64,000 nt of DNA, from NCBI RefSeq assembly GCF_009932435.1, contig NZ_BJOU01000002.1, forward strand, positions 124,001-188,000. The letters are read 5' to 3'. Source of the DNA: Gordonia crocea. Its GTDB lineage: Bacteria; Actinomycetota; Actinomycetes; Mycobacteriales; Mycobacteriaceae. How positions within the stretch are numbered: position 1 is the first letter of the stretch; every line of letters starts with the position of its first letter. The notes below the pieces were generated by a model that saw nothing but the letters and a program-made list of their open reading frames with translations, had not been told where the DNA came from and ran no database searches. The position numbers were made by a program, and so were the translations under genes. Positions 45,632-55,306 of this stretch are shown piece by piece.

Positions 45632-46837
45632 ATGACCGCCACCGCTGCGACGCATTGGCGCGACCTGCCCGAGGCGGTCGCGCGACGTCTGCACGCCGGC
45701 GACCGGGGTGAGCCGCTCGGGCTCTATCTGCACGTTCCGTTCTGTGCGACGCGCTGCGGCTACTGCGACTTCAACACCTACACCGCCGGCGAACTCGGCT
45801 CGTCGTCGTCGCCGCAGTCGTGGCTGGAGGCGGTGCGCCGGGAACTCGACGGTGCGGCGGCGTTGGCCGGCCCGCGCCCGGTGTCGACGGTGTTCGTCGG
45901 CGGTGGGACCCCGTCGCTGCTCGGCGCGCACGGGTTGGCCGACCTCCTCGACGCGGTGCGGGCGAGTTTTGACCTGGCGCCCGGCGCGGAGGTGACCACC
46001 GAGTCGAATCCCGAGTCGACCTCGCCGGAGTTCTTTGCCGAGATCCGGGCCGCCGGGTACACCCGGGTGTCGTTGGGCATGCAGTCCGCGTCGTCGCGGG
46101 TGTTGGCGATCCTGGACCGCAACCACACGCCCGGTCGGGCCATCGCGGCCGCGGCGGAAGCCGGGGCGGCCGGGTTCGAGCACGTCAACCTCGACGTCAT
46201 CTACGGCACCCCGGGGGAGACCGACGCCGACCTCGACACCACCCTCGACGCGGTGCTGGCGGCCCCGATCGACCACGTCTCGGCCTACGCGCTCATCGTC
46301 GAGGACGGGACGGCCTTCGCCCGGAAGGTGCGCCGCGGGGAGGTGCCCGCACCCGATGACGACGTGCTCGCCGCGCGCTACGAGCGGATCGACGACCGGC
46401 TGTCTGGCGAGGGTTTCGGATGGTACGAGGTCTCGAACTGGGGGCGGGGGCCGGATTCGGCGTGCCGCCACAACGAGGCCTATTGGCGCAGCGACGACTG
46501 GTGGGGCATCGGTCCGGGCGCTCATTCGCACGTGGCCGGGGCGCGCTGGTGGAACCGCAAGCATCCGGCGACCTATGCGTCGGCGCTGACCGACGGGGTG
46601 TGGCCCGGCGATGACTTCGAGGTCCTCACCGACGACGATCGGCACATCGAGGCGGTGATGCTGCGCCTGCGGATGCGCTCGGGGCTGCCGTCGGCGATTC
46701 TCGATGACGAGGAGCGGGCGCGCGCCGAGGGGGCCGTGGGCGACGGGCTGTTGCGCGTCGTCGACGAGGCCTACGTCCTCACCGATTCCGGGCGCCTACT
46801 GGCCGACGGGGTGGTCCGCGACATCCTCGTCGACTGA
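45632..46837 (+). CDS. hemW: Radical SAM heme chaperone HemW
   Basis: A 401-residue radical-SAM protein. GLYLHVPFCATRCGYCDFNTY has the [4Fe-4S] cysteines C38, C42 and C45. The GGGTPSLL motif binds S-adenosylmethionine, and HNEAYWRSDDWWGIGPGAHSH is the HemW C-terminal heme-binding type block. HemW is often annotated as coproporphyrinogen oxidase, but members with this motif insert heme into respiratory proteins. ATG 45632 is chosen; the upstream in-frame extension has no ribosome-binding site. Confidence 0.93.
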   Translation: MTATAATHWRDLPEAVARRLHAGDRGEPLGLYLHVPFCATRCGYCDFNTYTAGELGSSSSPQSWLEAVRRELDGAAALAGPRPVSTVFVGGGTPSLLGAHGLADLLDAVRASFDLAPGAEVTTESNPESTSPEFFAEIRAAGYTRVSLGMQSASSRVLAILDRNHTPGRAIAAAAEAGAAGFEHVNLDVIYGTPGETDADLDTTLDAVLAAPIDHVSAYALIVEDGTAFARKVRRGEVPAPDDDVLAARYERIDDRLSGEGFGWYEVSNWGRGPDSACRHNEAYWRSDDWWGIGPGAHSHVAGARWWNRKHPATYASALTDGVWPGDDFEVLTDDDRHIEAVMLRLRMRSGLPSAILDDEERARAEGAVGDGLLRVVDEAYVLTDSGRLLADGVVRDILVD

Positions 46838-46898
46838 CGCGATGATCATCGGCGACACGGCACGCGCGCAGATCCGGGCCGGCCTGACCGGTGCAGGC

Positions 46899-47282
46899 CT
46901 AATCGGCGCGGTGTCGCGGCGCCGACGGCCGGACGGCGGGAGTGTCGAGCTGCTCCTCGAGTGGCGGGGCGCCGGGGGACAGGTCGATGGTGTCCAGGTC
47001 GAGCATCCGGGCGTGGATGAGGGGACGGTTCCGCAACGCGCTGCGCACGGCGCGATGCAGACCGTCCTCCAAGTAGATCTCGCCGCGCCACTTCACGACG
47101 TGGGAGAAGAGGTCGCCGTAGAACGTCGAATCCTCGCTCAGCAGCTTGTCGAGGGCGAGGACCGTCGTCACCGTGGTCAGCTGGTCGAGGCGGAACTGGC
47201 GGGGCGGGATCTTTGCCCAAGCGCGCGGCGAGAGGTTGTGCGCCGGATACGGTTTCCCGTCCTGCACCGACTTGAAGATCAT
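46899..47282 (-). CDS. Conserved protein with possible ParB-like fold (Rv2375-type)
   Basis: A 127-residue protein, not recognised as a named family. The order [32 protein letters not shown], then [28 protein letters not shown], resembles the ParB/sulfiredoxin nuclease-like fold (GHHRA-type motif, here GLHRA), so a nucleotide- or DNA-linked role is possible. A similar gene lies divergent from hrcA in mycobacteria. ATG 47282 starts the conserved part; the longer frame runs into hrcA. The last 15 residues are variable. The 67 bases to hrcA hold both promoters. Confidence 0.6.
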   Translation of the reverse strand: MIFKSVQDGKPYPAHNLSPRAWAKIPPRQFRLDQLTTVTTVLALDKLLSEDSTFYGDLFSHVVKWRGEIYLEDGLHRAVRSALRNRPLIHARMLDLDTIDLSPGAPPLEEQLDTPAVRPSAPRHRAD

Positions 47283-47349
47283 CGCCCCACCGATCCCGAC
47301 TAATATGGACGTATTCACCTTATGGCACGGCGCGGGAGGAGGGCCCGGG

Positions 47350-48384
47350 ATGACGGCGACCGACGAACGGCGGTTCGAGGTCCTTCGCGCGATCGTCACC
47401 GACTACGTGGCCACCCAGGAGCCGATCGGGTCCAAAGCGCTGCTCGACCGACACAAGCTGGGAGTCTCCAGTGCGACGGTCCGCAACGACATGGCCGTCC
47501 TGGAGGCGGAAGGGTACATCGCCCAGCCGCACACCAGCTCCGGGCGCGTCCCCACCGACAAGGGCTACCGACTCTTCGTCGACCGGATCGCCGAGGTCAA
47601 GCCGCTGTCGCGCGCGGAGCGCCGGGCGATCCTGTCGGTCCTCGACTCCAGCGTCGACCTCGACGACGTGCTGCGCCGCTCGGTCAAGCTCCTCGCCGAG
47701 CTCACCAGGCAGGTCGCGGTGATCCAATACCCCGTGTTGTCGCGGGCGACGGTGCGCCACCTCGAGGTCGTCGCGCTGACCCCGTCGCGTCTGCTGCTGG
47801 TGGTGATCACCGACAGCGGCCGGGTCGAGCAGCGGATGGTCGCCCTGGGTCGCGACGTCAGCGACGACGAAATGATCCTGCTGCGCGACTTGTTCGCCGC
47901 GGCCCTCGACGGCAAGCGCCTGGCCGAGGCGTCGGCCGCCGTCGCCGAGGTGGCCAACTCCGCACCGCCGGAGATGAGCGAAGTCGTCATCGCGATCGCC
48001 GCCGTGCTCATCGAGACGCTGGTGGAGCGGGAGGCGGACCGCCTGGTCTTGGGTGGTACCTCGAACCTGGCCCGGGCATCGGCGGACTTCTCCGCCGACC
48101 TCGGCGGGATGGACGCGGTCCTCGACGCACTCGAGGAACAGGTCGTCGTCCTCAAACTGTTGGCGCGCACCCAGAGCACCGACCGCGTCACGGTGCAGAT
48201 CGGGCGGGAGACCCGCAGCGACAATCTGCGCGGTGCCTCGGTGGTCTCCACCGCCTACGGCGCGAGCGGCACCGTGCTGGGCAGCGTGGGCGTGCTCGGA
48301 CCGACCCGGATGGACTACCCGAACACCATTGCGTCGGTGGCCGCGGTGGCCAAGTACGTTGGAGAAGTACTGGGTGAGCGATGA
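47350..48384 (+). CDS. hrcA: Heat-inducible transcription repressor HrcA
   Basis: HrcA represses groE/dnaK-type heat-shock operons through CIRCE elements. The 344-residue product has an N-terminal winged helix ([24 protein letters not shown]...[18 protein letters not shown]) and the later conserved [24 protein letters not shown] 47350 follows GGGAGGAGGG. The neighbouring dnaJ is its usual partner. No clear CIRCE repeat is seen in the upstream region, so autoregulation is not supported here. Confidence 0.94.
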   Translation: MTATDERRFEVLRAIVTDYVATQEPIGSKALLDRHKLGVSSATVRNDMAVLEAEGYIAQPHTSSGRVPTDKGYRLFVDRIAEVKPLSRAERRAILSVLDSSVDLDDVLRRSVKLLAELTRQVAVIQYPVLSRATVRHLEVVALTPSRLLLVVITDSGRVEQRMVALGRDVSDDEMILLRDLFAAALDGKRLAEASAAVAEVANSAPPEMSEVVIAIAAVLIETLVEREADRLVLGGTSNLARASADFSADLGGMDAVLDALEEQVVVLKLLARTQSTDRVTVQIGRETRSDNLRGASVVSTAYGASGTVLGSVGVLGPTRMDYPNTIASVAAVAKYVGEVLGER

Positions 48385-48452
48385 CCGTGCGCCGGTCGCA
48401 CGGATCGGCGGCGCGCTGGAACCCGGAATCGATGTAAGGACAGAAGTACCAA

Positions 48453-49604
48453 GTGGCTCGTGATTACTACGGAATCCTGGGCGTGCGCCCGGGAGCGGAC
48501 GCCCAAGAGATCAAGCGCGCTTACCGCAAGCTGGCGCGCGAACTGCACCCTGACCTGAACCCCGAGGAAGAAGACCGGTTCAAAGAGGTCACCGCTGCCT
48601 ACGAGGTCCTCAGCGACCCGGAGAAGCGGCGCATCGTCGACGCCGGCGGCGATCCCCTCGCCAGCGCGGGGTCGGGCGGGTTTGCCGGTGGCGGGCTCGG
48701 TGACATCTTTGAGCAGTTCTTCGGTGGCGGCAGCTTCGGCGGCGGCGGGGGCTTCGGTGGCGGCCGCGGGCCGCGCAGCCGCGTTCAGCCGGGCGAGCCC
48801 GCACTGGTCCACACCACCCTCGACCTGCACGAATGTGCGGCCGGGGTCAACAAGGAGATCACCGTCGACACGGCGATCCTGTGCGACGTGTGCGCGGGTG
48901 CGGGAACCAACGGCGATTCGTCGCCGGTCGCCTGCGAGACCTGCCACGGCGCCGGCGAGATCCAGGCGGTCCAACGCTCGTTCCTCGGCCAGGTCATGAC
49001 CGTCCGCCAGTGCCCGACCTGCATGGGCACCGGCGAGGTCATCCCCGACCCGTGCCACAAGTGCGGCGGCGACGGGCGGGTGCGCACCCGGCGCACCGTG
49101 ACCGTCAAGATCCCGGCCGGCGTCGAGGCCGGGATGCGGGTGCGGTTGTCCGGCCAGGGCGAAGTCGGCCCCGGCGGTGGCGCCGCGGGCGACCTGTACG
49201 TCGAGATCAAGGAACGCCGCCACGAAGTCTTCGTGCGCGACCAGACGGATCTGCACGTGACGGTCAACGTCCCGTTCGCCGATGCCGCGCTGGGCGGTGC
49301 ACTGAGGATCGACGGCATCCTCGACGACGAGCAGATCGACATCACGATCCCCTCGGGCACCCAGCCCGGCCAGATCGTCACCATCCGCGGCCACGGTATG
49401 CCGCACGTCAACAGCGGGGTCCGCGGCGACCTGCACGCACACCTCGAGGTCAGCGTGCCCACCAAGCTGGACTCGCGCGCGGTCGAACTGCTCCAGCAGT
49501 ACCGCGAGCACATCGGCGACAGCATCGAACTGGCCTCGGCCACCTCGACCGGCACCAGCAGCGGACTGTTCTCGCGGTTGCGCAACGCCTTCGCGGGGCG
49601 CTGA
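48453..49604 (+). CDS. dnaJ: Chaperone protein DnaJ
   Basis: A 383-residue type I Hsp40. J-domain with the HPD motif (ELHPDLN, residues 31-37), Gly-rich region ([14 protein letters not shown]), four zinc motifs [32 protein letters not shown] near residues 145-205, and C-terminal substrate-binding domains. It stimulates DnaK ATPase. This is the second-type actinobacterial DnaJ linked to hrcA (DnaJ2). GTG 48453 start. rsmE follows by four bases. Confidence 0.96.
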   Translation: MARDYYGILGVRPGADAQEIKRAYRKLARELHPDLNPEEEDRFKEVTAAYEVLSDPEKRRIVDAGGDPLASAGSGGFAGGGLGDIFEQFFGGGSFGGGGGFGGGRGPRSRVQPGEPALVHTTLDLHECAAGVNKEITVDTAILCDVCAGAGTNGDSSPVACETCHGAGEIQAVQRSFLGQVMTVRQCPTCMGTGEVIPDPCHKCGGDGRVRTRRTVTVKIPAGVEAGMRVRLSGQGEVGPGGGAAGDLYVEIKERRHEVFVRDQTDLHVTVNVPFADAALGGALRIDGILDDEQIDITIPSGTQPGQIVTIRGHGMPHVNSGVRGDLHAHLEVSVPTKLDSRAVELLQQYREHIGDSIELASATSTGTSSGLFSRLRNAFAGR

Positions 49605-49608
49605 GGCG

Positions 49609-50370
49609 ATGAGCCCGCCGCTGTTCTGGGTCGACGAGGCGCCGGCCGCGGGCACCGAGACCGAGCTGACCGGGGCCGAAGGCCGGCACGCGGTCACCGT
49701 CACCCGCATCGCCGTGGGGGAGACGGTGATCCTCGGCGACGGCGCCGGCGCATCGGCGACCTGCGAGGTCGTGGCCACCCGCGGCAAGGACACGCTGCGC
49801 GTCCGCGCCGTGGAGTACCGCTTCGTCGACCGGCCGCGCCCACTCGTCACCGTCGTGCAGGCCCTGCCCAAGTCGGAGCGCTCCGAGCTGTTCGTCGAAC
49901 TGGCCACCGAGGCCGGCGCCGACGTGATCGTGCCGTGGCAGAGCTCGCGCAGCGTCGCCCGATGGGTCGGGTCGAAGGCCGACAAAGGGGTGGCCAAGTG
50001 GCGCAGTGCCGCCGCGACCGCGGCCAAACAGAGCCGCCGCGCCTGGATCCCCGAGATTGCCGACTTGGCGTCGACGACGTCGGTGCGCGCCCGATGCGCC
50101 GAGGCGATCGAAGGCGGTGGCATCGTCGTCGCGCTACACGAGAGCGGCAGCGAGTCCTTTCACGGCATCGCCTTCCGGGACGCCCCCCAGGTCGTGCTCG
50201 TCGTCGGGCCCGAGGGTGGGCTCGCCGAGGACGAGTTGGTGGACCTCGCCGCAATCGGCGCCCACACCGCGGTCCTGGGGCCGCAGGTGTTGCGCACCTC
50301 GACGACCGCGGCGGTGGCCTTGGGGGCGTTGGGCGCCCTGAGCGACCGGTGGGATCGGGGCCGGCCCTGA
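49609..50370 (+). CDS. rsmE: 16S rRNA (uracil-1498-N3)-methyltransferase
   Basis: RsmE methylates U1498 in 16S rRNA. The 253-residue SPOUT-fold protein shows VQALPKSERSELFVELATEAGADVIVPWQSSRS, LVVGPEGGLAEDELV and LGPQVLRTSTTA (the trefoil knot that binds SAM). It follows dnaJ directly, as in mycobacteria (Rv2372c), and overlaps the next hydrolase gene. Confidence 0.95.
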   Translation: MSPPLFWVDEAPAAGTETELTGAEGRHAVTVTRIAVGETVILGDGAGASATCEVVATRGKDTLRVRAVEYRFVDRPRPLVTVVQALPKSERSELFVELATEAGADVIVPWQSSRSVARWVGSKADKGVAKWRSAAATAAKQSRRAWIPEIADLASTTSVRARCAEAIEGGGIVVALHESGSESFHGIAFRDAPQVVLVVGPEGGLAEDELVDLAAIGAHTAVLGPQVLRTSTTAAVALGALGALSDRWDRGRP

Positions 50371-51140
50371 ACCGGCACAAGATCGCCTACGGCCCGCACG
50401 AATCCCAGTTCGGACACCTCTACGAGCCGGCCGCGGTGTCGCCGACGGGAGACGGCCGCGTCCCGCTCGTCGTCCTGATCCACGGCGGCTTCTTCTCGAC
50501 CCGCTTCGCCCTGACCATCGAGACCGCGATCGCCCGGCTACTCGCCGAACGCGGCGCGGCCGTGTGGAACATCGAGTACCGGCGCACCGAGGAGCCCGGT
50601 GGTCGCTGGCCCGGCACCGGCGCGGATGCACTGGCCGCCCTGCGCGCCGTCGACGAAGTGCTGCCCGCCGCCCTGCCAGACGGTCTGGTGGATTGCCTGG
50701 CCCTCGACGACGTCGCCGTCGTCGGCCATTCCGCCGGTGGGCTGTTGGCCCTGTGGGCCACCGCGGCCCTGGGCGCCCGCACCGCCCGGTCCCGGATCAC
50801 CCGGGTCGTCGCGCAGTCGGCGCTGGTCGACCTGACCAACCCGCAGACCCGCAACCGCCCGACCCCGCGCAACCTGATGGGTGCGCCCTACGGCGAGATC
50901 CCGGACCGGTACTCGCAGGCCTCGCCGATCCTGGCCCCGGTGCACGACGCCCACGTCATCGCCATCCACGCCGGCGACGATGCCGCGATCCCGGTGGAGT
51001 CGAGTCGGCGCTATGTGGCGGCGGTCGCCGAGCGCGGACAGTCGGCCGAATTGGTCGTCGTGCCGGGCGAGGGACACGACGCCTTCGTCGACCCGCGCAG
51101 CGCCTGTACCCGCCAGACGCTGCGCTTGTTGGGAATTTGA
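50349..51140 (+). CDS. Alpha/beta hydrolase (carboxylesterase-like)
   Basis: A 263-residue alpha/beta hydrolase. VVLIHGGFFSTRFALTIE is the HGG oxyanion loop of the hormone-sensitive-lipase-like group, VVGHSAGGLLALWA the nucleophile elbow, HAGDDAAIPVESSRRY the acid and GEGHDAFVDP the His. GTG 50349 overlaps rsmE by 22 bases, so it is probably cotranscribed. Substrate unknown; related enzymes include kynurenine formamidases and esterases. Confidence 0.78.
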   Translation: MGSGPALNRHKIAYGPHESQFGHLYEPAAVSPTGDGRVPLVVLIHGGFFSTRFALTIETAIARLLAERGAAVWNIEYRRTEEPGGRWPGTGADALAALRAVDEVLPAALPDGLVDCLALDDVAVVGHSAGGLLALWATAALGARTARSRITRVVAQSALVDLTNPQTRNRPTPRNLMGAPYGEIPDRYSQASPILAPVHDAHVIAIHAGDDAAIPVESSRRYVAAVAERGQSAELVVVPGEGHDAFVDPRSACTRQTLRLLGI

Positions 51141-51203
51141 GTTGGCGACGCGGATAGACTGGCCCAAGCCCGTTTGGATACGGGTGGAGATTCTGAAGGA
51201 GTG

Positions 51204-52223
51204 ATGTCGCACGTGACGCAAGCCGATCAACCGCACGCCGAAACGGTGGTGGAGGTCGCGCCCGAGCGGATCATCGGTTTGCTCGGCACCGGCGATGTGA
51301 ACCTGCGGGTGCTCGAAGAGCTCCTCGACGCCGACATCCACGCCCGCGGCAACCGGATCACCCTCTCGGGCACCCCCGCCGAGGTCGCCACCGCCGACCG
51401 GGTCATCGCCGAACTGCTCGACGTCGTCGGGCGGGGCGCCCCGCTGACCCCGGACGCGGTCCGGCGGTCGGTGGCGATGCTGGACGACCCGTCCGCGGAA
51501 TCGCCGGCACAGGTGCTCAGCCTCGACATCATCTCGCGGCGCGGAAAGACGATCCGACCCAAGACCCTCAACCAGAAGCGTTACGTCGATGCGATCGACG
51601 AGAACACCATCGTGTTCGGGCTGGGGCCCGCCGGTACCGGCAAGACCTACCTCGCCATGGCGAAGGCCGTGGCCGCCCTGCAGGCCAAGGAGGTCACCCG
51701 GATCATCCTGACCCGCCCGGCGGTCGAGGCCGGCGAGCGACTGGGCTTTCTGCCGGGCACCCTGAGCGAGAAGATCGACCCGTATCTGCGTCCGCTCTAC
51801 GACGCCCTGCACGACATGATGGACCCGGACGCCATCCCGAAGCTGATGGCCGCCGGCGTCATCGAGGTCGCGCCCCTGGCATACATGCGCGGCCGGACGC
51901 TCAACGACTCGTTCATCATCCTCGACGAGGCGCAGAACACCACCGGTGAACAGATGAAGATGTTCCTGACCCGCCTGGGCTTCGGCTCCAAGGTGGTCGT
52001 CACCGGCGACGGCACCCAGGTCGACCTGCCCGGTGGCGCGGAGAGCGGACTGCGTGCCGCCACCCGCATCCTCGAAGGCATCGACGACATCCACTTTTCC
52101 CGCCTGACCAGTGCCGACGTCGTGCGGCACCGCCTGGTCGCGAACATCGTCGACGCCTATGACCGCGACGAGAACGGTGGCGGTAGCGCCGAGCACCGCG
52201 GCGGACGGGGGCGGCGCCGGTGA
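51204..52223 (+). CDS. phoH: PhoH-family ATPase
   Basis: A 339-residue PhoH protein. Walker A is [18 protein letters not shown], followed by [20 protein letters not shown], Walker [23 protein letters not shown] and [12 protein letters not shown]. The N-terminal 100 residues carry a KH-like RNA-binding region ([15 protein letters not shown]). PhoH likely works with YbeY in RNA processing or ribosome maturation. ATG 51204 is close after GAAGGAG; GTG 51201 or 51213 could also serve. ybeY overlaps its end. Confidence 0.93.
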   Translation: MSHVTQADQPHAETVVEVAPERIIGLLGTGDVNLRVLEELLDADIHARGNRITLSGTPAEVATADRVIAELLDVVGRGAPLTPDAVRRSVAMLDDPSAESPAQVLSLDIISRRGKTIRPKTLNQKRYVDAIDENTIVFGLGPAGTGKTYLAMAKAVAALQAKEVTRIILTRPAVEAGERLGFLPGTLSEKIDPYLRPLYDALHDMMDPDAIPKLMAAGVIEVAPLAYMRGRTLNDSFIILDEAQNTTGEQMKMFLTRLGFGSKVVVTGDGTQVDLPGGAESGLRAATRILEGIDDIHFSRLTSADVVRHRLVANIVDAYDRDENGGGSAEHRGGRGRRR

Positions 52224-52759
52224 GCATCGAGCTGGCCAATGAATCGGGCATGGAGGTCCCGGTCGACCTCGTTCTGGACGCCGCACGGTTCGCGATCGCC
52301 CGGATGGACGTGCACCCCGGGGCCGAGCTGTCGGTCATCTTCGTCGACCTCGACACGATGGCCGAACTTCACATGAAGTGGATGGACCTGCCCGGCCCGA
52401 CCGACGTCATGAGCTTCCCGATGGACGAGTTGACGCCGGGATCGCACGGATCCGACGAGCCCGGTCCGGCGACCCTCGGCGACATCGTGCTCTGCCCGGC
52501 CTTCGCCAAGGACCAGGCCAAGCAGGCGCGGCATTCGTTTGAGCACGAGTTGGCGGTGCTCACCGTGCACGGCGTGCTGCACCTGCTCGGTTACGACCAC
52601 GCCGAACCCGAGGAAGAGCGCGAGATGTTCGGCCTGCAGGCCCGGATCCTCGACGAGTGGTACGAGGACCGCCGACGCCGGGACCGCTCGGTGCGCCAGT
52701 CGCGGCGCGACGAGGACTTGCTGCGCAAGACCGGGTTCGCCGACGCGGACGAGGACTGA
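52220..52759 (+). CDS. ybeY: Endoribonuclease YbeY
   Basis: YbeY matures 16S rRNA and takes part in ribosome quality control. The 179-residue product has the zinc motif [11 protein letters not shown] (HxxxHxxxxxH) near residues 116-126 and the substrate-facing segment [16 protein letters not shown] 52220 overlaps the phoH stop (GTGA). The C-terminal 40 residues are charged and helical, a common actinobacterial extension. Confidence 0.95.
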   Translation: MSIELANESGMEVPVDLVLDAARFAIARMDVHPGAELSVIFVDLDTMAELHMKWMDLPGPTDVMSFPMDELTPGSHGSDEPGPATLGDIVLCPAFAKDQAKQARHSFEHELAVLTVHGVLHLLGYDHAEPEEEREMFGLQARILDEWYEDRRRRDRSVRQSRRDEDLLRKTGFADADED

Positions 52760-52763
52760 GGCC

Positions 52764-54086
52764 GTGCCGACCGAAGTCGTCTTCCTGATCGTGGCGGCGG
52801 CGCTCACCCCGGTGGGCGGGTTGTTCGCCGCGATCGACGCCGCCCTGACCACCGCGTCGCAGGCCCGCGTCGCCGACCTCGTCAGCCAGGGCCGCGCGGG
52901 TGCCCGCCGCCTGGAGACGATCCTGGAGCAGCGGTCCACCTACGTCGCGCTCGTGGTCTTCCTGCGCGTCATTTGCGAGACCGCCGCGATCGCCTTCGCG
53001 GCGGTGGCCCTGGTCCGCTTGTGGGGCAGCGGATGGGGCTTGTTCGCCGCCATTGCCGTGATGGCGGTGGTGTCCTTCGTCGCCGTCGGCGTCGGACCGC
53101 GGACGCTGGGCCGGCAAAACGCCTACACGATCGGCATCGTCAGCGCCCCGGTGCTCACCGCCGTCGGGGTGCTGCTGACCCCGCTCACGAGGCTGCTGAT
53201 CCTGATCGGTAACGCCGTCACCCCGGGCAAGGGGTTCCGCAACGGTCCGTTCTCAACCGAGATCGAGCTGCGCGAAGTGGTCGACATGGCCACCGAGCGC
53301 GGGGTCGTGGAGGACGACGAGCGGCGCATGATCCAGTCGGTGATCGACCTGGCCGACACCAATGCGCGCGAAGTGATGGTGCCGCGCCCGGAGATGGTGT
53401 GGATCGAGCAGGACAAGAGCGCGGCCCAGGCCGCGAGCCTGGCGATCCGTTCGGGGCACTCGCGGCTGCCGGTGATCGGGGAGAACCCCGATGACATCCG
53501 CGGCGTGGTCTACCTCAAAGACGTGACGGGCCGCGCGATCGCCGGCCTGGCCGCCTCGGTCAAGGTCGTCGACGTGATGCGTCAGGCGCAGTTCATCCCC
53601 GACTCCAAGACGCTCGACCGGGTGTTGGCCGACATGCAGCGGACCCGCAACCACATGGCGATGCTCGTCGACGAGTACGGCGGGATCGCCGGCTTGGTGA
53701 CCATCGAGGACGTCCTGGAGGAGATCGTCGGCGAGATCACCGACGAATACGACCGCGGCGAGGTCGCGCCGGTCACCGAGCTCGAGGACGGCGGTTACCG
53801 CGTGTCGTCGCGGCTGCCGGTCGAGGATCTGGGCGAGCTGTTCGGCATCGACATCGACGAAGACGACGTGGAGACCGTCGGCGGGCTGGTGGCGCTGGTC
53901 TTGGGCCGCGTGCCGCTGCCCGGGGCACAGGTCCAATGCCACGGGTTGAACCTGGTGGCCGAGGGCGGCCCGAACCGCCAGGGGCGCCAGCGCATCACCT
54001 CGGTCCTGGTCACCCGCCTGGAACCGGCGGAATCCGACGAGTCGCCCGACGAGACGAAACGAGGGGCCGATCATGGCGCAGCTTGA
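52764..54086 (+). CDS. CNNM/HlyC-CorC family membrane protein with CBS domains
   Basis: A 440-residue protein: an N-terminal DUF21/CNNM membrane domain with three or four helices (residues 1-150), two CBS domains ([23 protein letters not shown]...[21 protein letters not shown]; then [26 protein letters not shown]) and a C-terminal CorC-HlyC domain. Such proteins are proposed magnesium/cobalt exporters; haemolysin activity is a legacy name. GTG 52764 lies four bases after ybeY. The stop overlaps the next gene by 14 bases. Confidence 0.88.
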   Translation: MPTEVVFLIVAAALTPVGGLFAAIDAALTTASQARVADLVSQGRAGARRLETILEQRSTYVALVVFLRVICETAAIAFAAVALVRLWGSGWGLFAAIAVMAVVSFVAVGVGPRTLGRQNAYTIGIVSAPVLTAVGVLLTPLTRLLILIGNAVTPGKGFRNGPFSTEIELREVVDMATERGVVEDDERRMIQSVIDLADTNAREVMVPRPEMVWIEQDKSAAQAASLAIRSGHSRLPVIGENPDDIRGVVYLKDVTGRAIAGLAASVKVVDVMRQAQFIPDSKTLDRVLADMQRTRNHMAMLVDEYGGIAGLVTIEDVLEEIVGEITDEYDRGEVAPVTELEDGGYRVSSRLPVEDLGELFGIDIDEDDVETVGGLVALVLGRVPLPGAQVQCHGLNLVAEGGPNRQGRQRITSVLVTRLEPAESDESPDETKRGADHGAA

Positions 54087-54396
54087 CGCCGAGGACGCGA
54101 AGTTGGTGACCCTCGCGCGCGGCGCGCTGGCGAGAGCGGGAGCGTCGTCGGGGGCCGCGGTGCGCGACACCGACGGCCGGACCTATGCCGGCGCGCCGGT
54201 GGCACTGGCGTCGTTGCGGCTCAGCGCGCTGCAGGTGGCGGTGGCGACAGCACTGTCGAGCGGGGCGCCGGGATTCGAGGCCGCCGTCCTCGTCGGCTCG
54301 TCACCCGACGACCCCGGGCTGGCCGCCCTGACCGAGACGAGTCCGACAGCGGCCGTCATCCACACCGATCTACGCGGAGAGCCACGTGATGTCTGA
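54073..54396 (+). CDS. Degenerate cytidine deaminase-like protein
   Basis: A 107-residue protein with the fold pattern of cytidine deaminases ([43 protein letters not shown]) but without the catalytic HAE/CAE and PCxxC zinc motifs: the expected His/Cys and Glu positions read LRLSALQ. It is therefore probably not a deaminase. The equivalent gene precedes era in mycobacteria (Rv2365c). It overlaps the CBS gene by 14 bases and era by eight, so it is tightly coupled to both. Confidence 0.75.
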   Translation: MAQLDAEDAKLVTLARGALARAGASSGAAVRDTDGRTYAGAPVALASLRLSALQVAVATALSSGAPGFEAAVLVGSSPDDPGLAALTETSPTAAVIHTDLRGEPRDV

Positions 54397-55306
54397 GAAC
54401 CAGCCAGGGGAGTTCCGCTCCGGTTTCGTGTGTTTCGTCGGCCGGCCCAACACCGGCAAGTCGACGCTGACCAATGCGCTGGTCGGTGAGAAGATCGCGA
54501 TCACGTCGAACCGTCCGCAGACGACTCGCCACACGATCCGCGGCATCGTGAACCGGCCCGACGCGCAGATCATCCTCGTCGACACCCCGGGGCTGCACCG
54601 GCCGCGCACGCTGCTGGGCCAGCGCCTCAACGACCTGGTGCGCGACACCTACTCCGAGGTCGACGTGGTGTGCATCTGCGTCCCCGCCGACGAGGCGATC
54701 GGCCCGGGGGACCGGTGGATCATCGATCAGGTGCGGACCATGGCGCCGAAGACGACCATCGTCGGCATCGTCACGAAGATCGACCGGGTCACCCCCGACA
54801 AGGTCGCCGAACAGCTGTTGGCGCTGTCGCGGTTGTTGGGTGGAAACAGCGAGGTCGTGCCGGTATCGGCGAAGAAGGGCGAGCAACTCGACATCCTCGC
54901 CGACGTCCTGGTCTCCCTCATGGAGCCCGGGCCGGCGTTCTACCCCGACGGGGAGCTGACAGACGAGCCCGAACAGGTCCTGATGGCCGAGTTCATCCGC
55001 GAGGCGGCCCTGGAGGGCGTCCGCGACGAGCTGCCGCACTCGCTGGCGGTCGTCATCGACGAGGTGATCCCGCGCGAGGACTCCGATCCGCCGATCGTCG
55101 ACGTCTACGCGATCCTCTACGTCGAGCGTGACAGCCAGAAGGGCATCATCATCGGGCACCGCGGGTCACGGCTGAAGGCCGTGGGGACGCAGGCCCGGCA
55201 GCAGATCGAGCGGTTGCTCGGCTGCAAGGTCTACCTGGACCTGCGGGTCAAGGTGGCCAAGGACTGGCAGCGCGACCCCAAACAACTGCGGCGAATGGGC
55301 TTCTAG
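54389..55306 (+). CDS. era: GTPase Era
   Basis: Era binds 16S rRNA and helps assemble the 30S subunit. The 305-residue protein has GRPNTGKSTLTNAL (G1), TTRHTIRGI (G2), LVDTPGLHRPR (G3), VTKIDRV (G4) and a C-terminal KH domain with the GxxG-type loop IIGHRGSRLKAVG. ATG 54389 follows GGAGA; the GTG one codon earlier is less likely. The stop shares CTAG with the convergent membrane-protein gene. Confidence 0.96.
   Translation: MSENQPGEFRSGFVCFVGRPNTGKSTLTNALVGEKIAITSNRPQTTRHTIRGIVNRPDAQIILVDTPGLHRPRTLLGQRLNDLVRDTYSEVDVVCICVPADEAIGPGDRWIIDQVRTMAPKTTIVGIVTKIDRVTPDKVAEQLLALSRLLGGNSEVVPVSAKKGEQLDILADVLVSLMEPGPAFYPDGELTDEPEQVLMAEFIREAALEGVRDELPHSLAVVIDEVIPREDSDPPIVDVYAILYVERDSQKGIIIGHRGSRLKAVGTQARQQIERLLGCKVYLDLRVKVAKDWQRDPKQLRRMGF

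Noticed and set aside
47283..47349. CIRCE element upstream of hrcA
   Set aside because: No TTAGCACTC/GAGTGCTAA-like inverted repeat could be found by eye in the divergent region.
54073..54396. Active cytidine deaminase
   Set aside because: The His/Cys-Ala-Glu and PCxxC motifs are missing.
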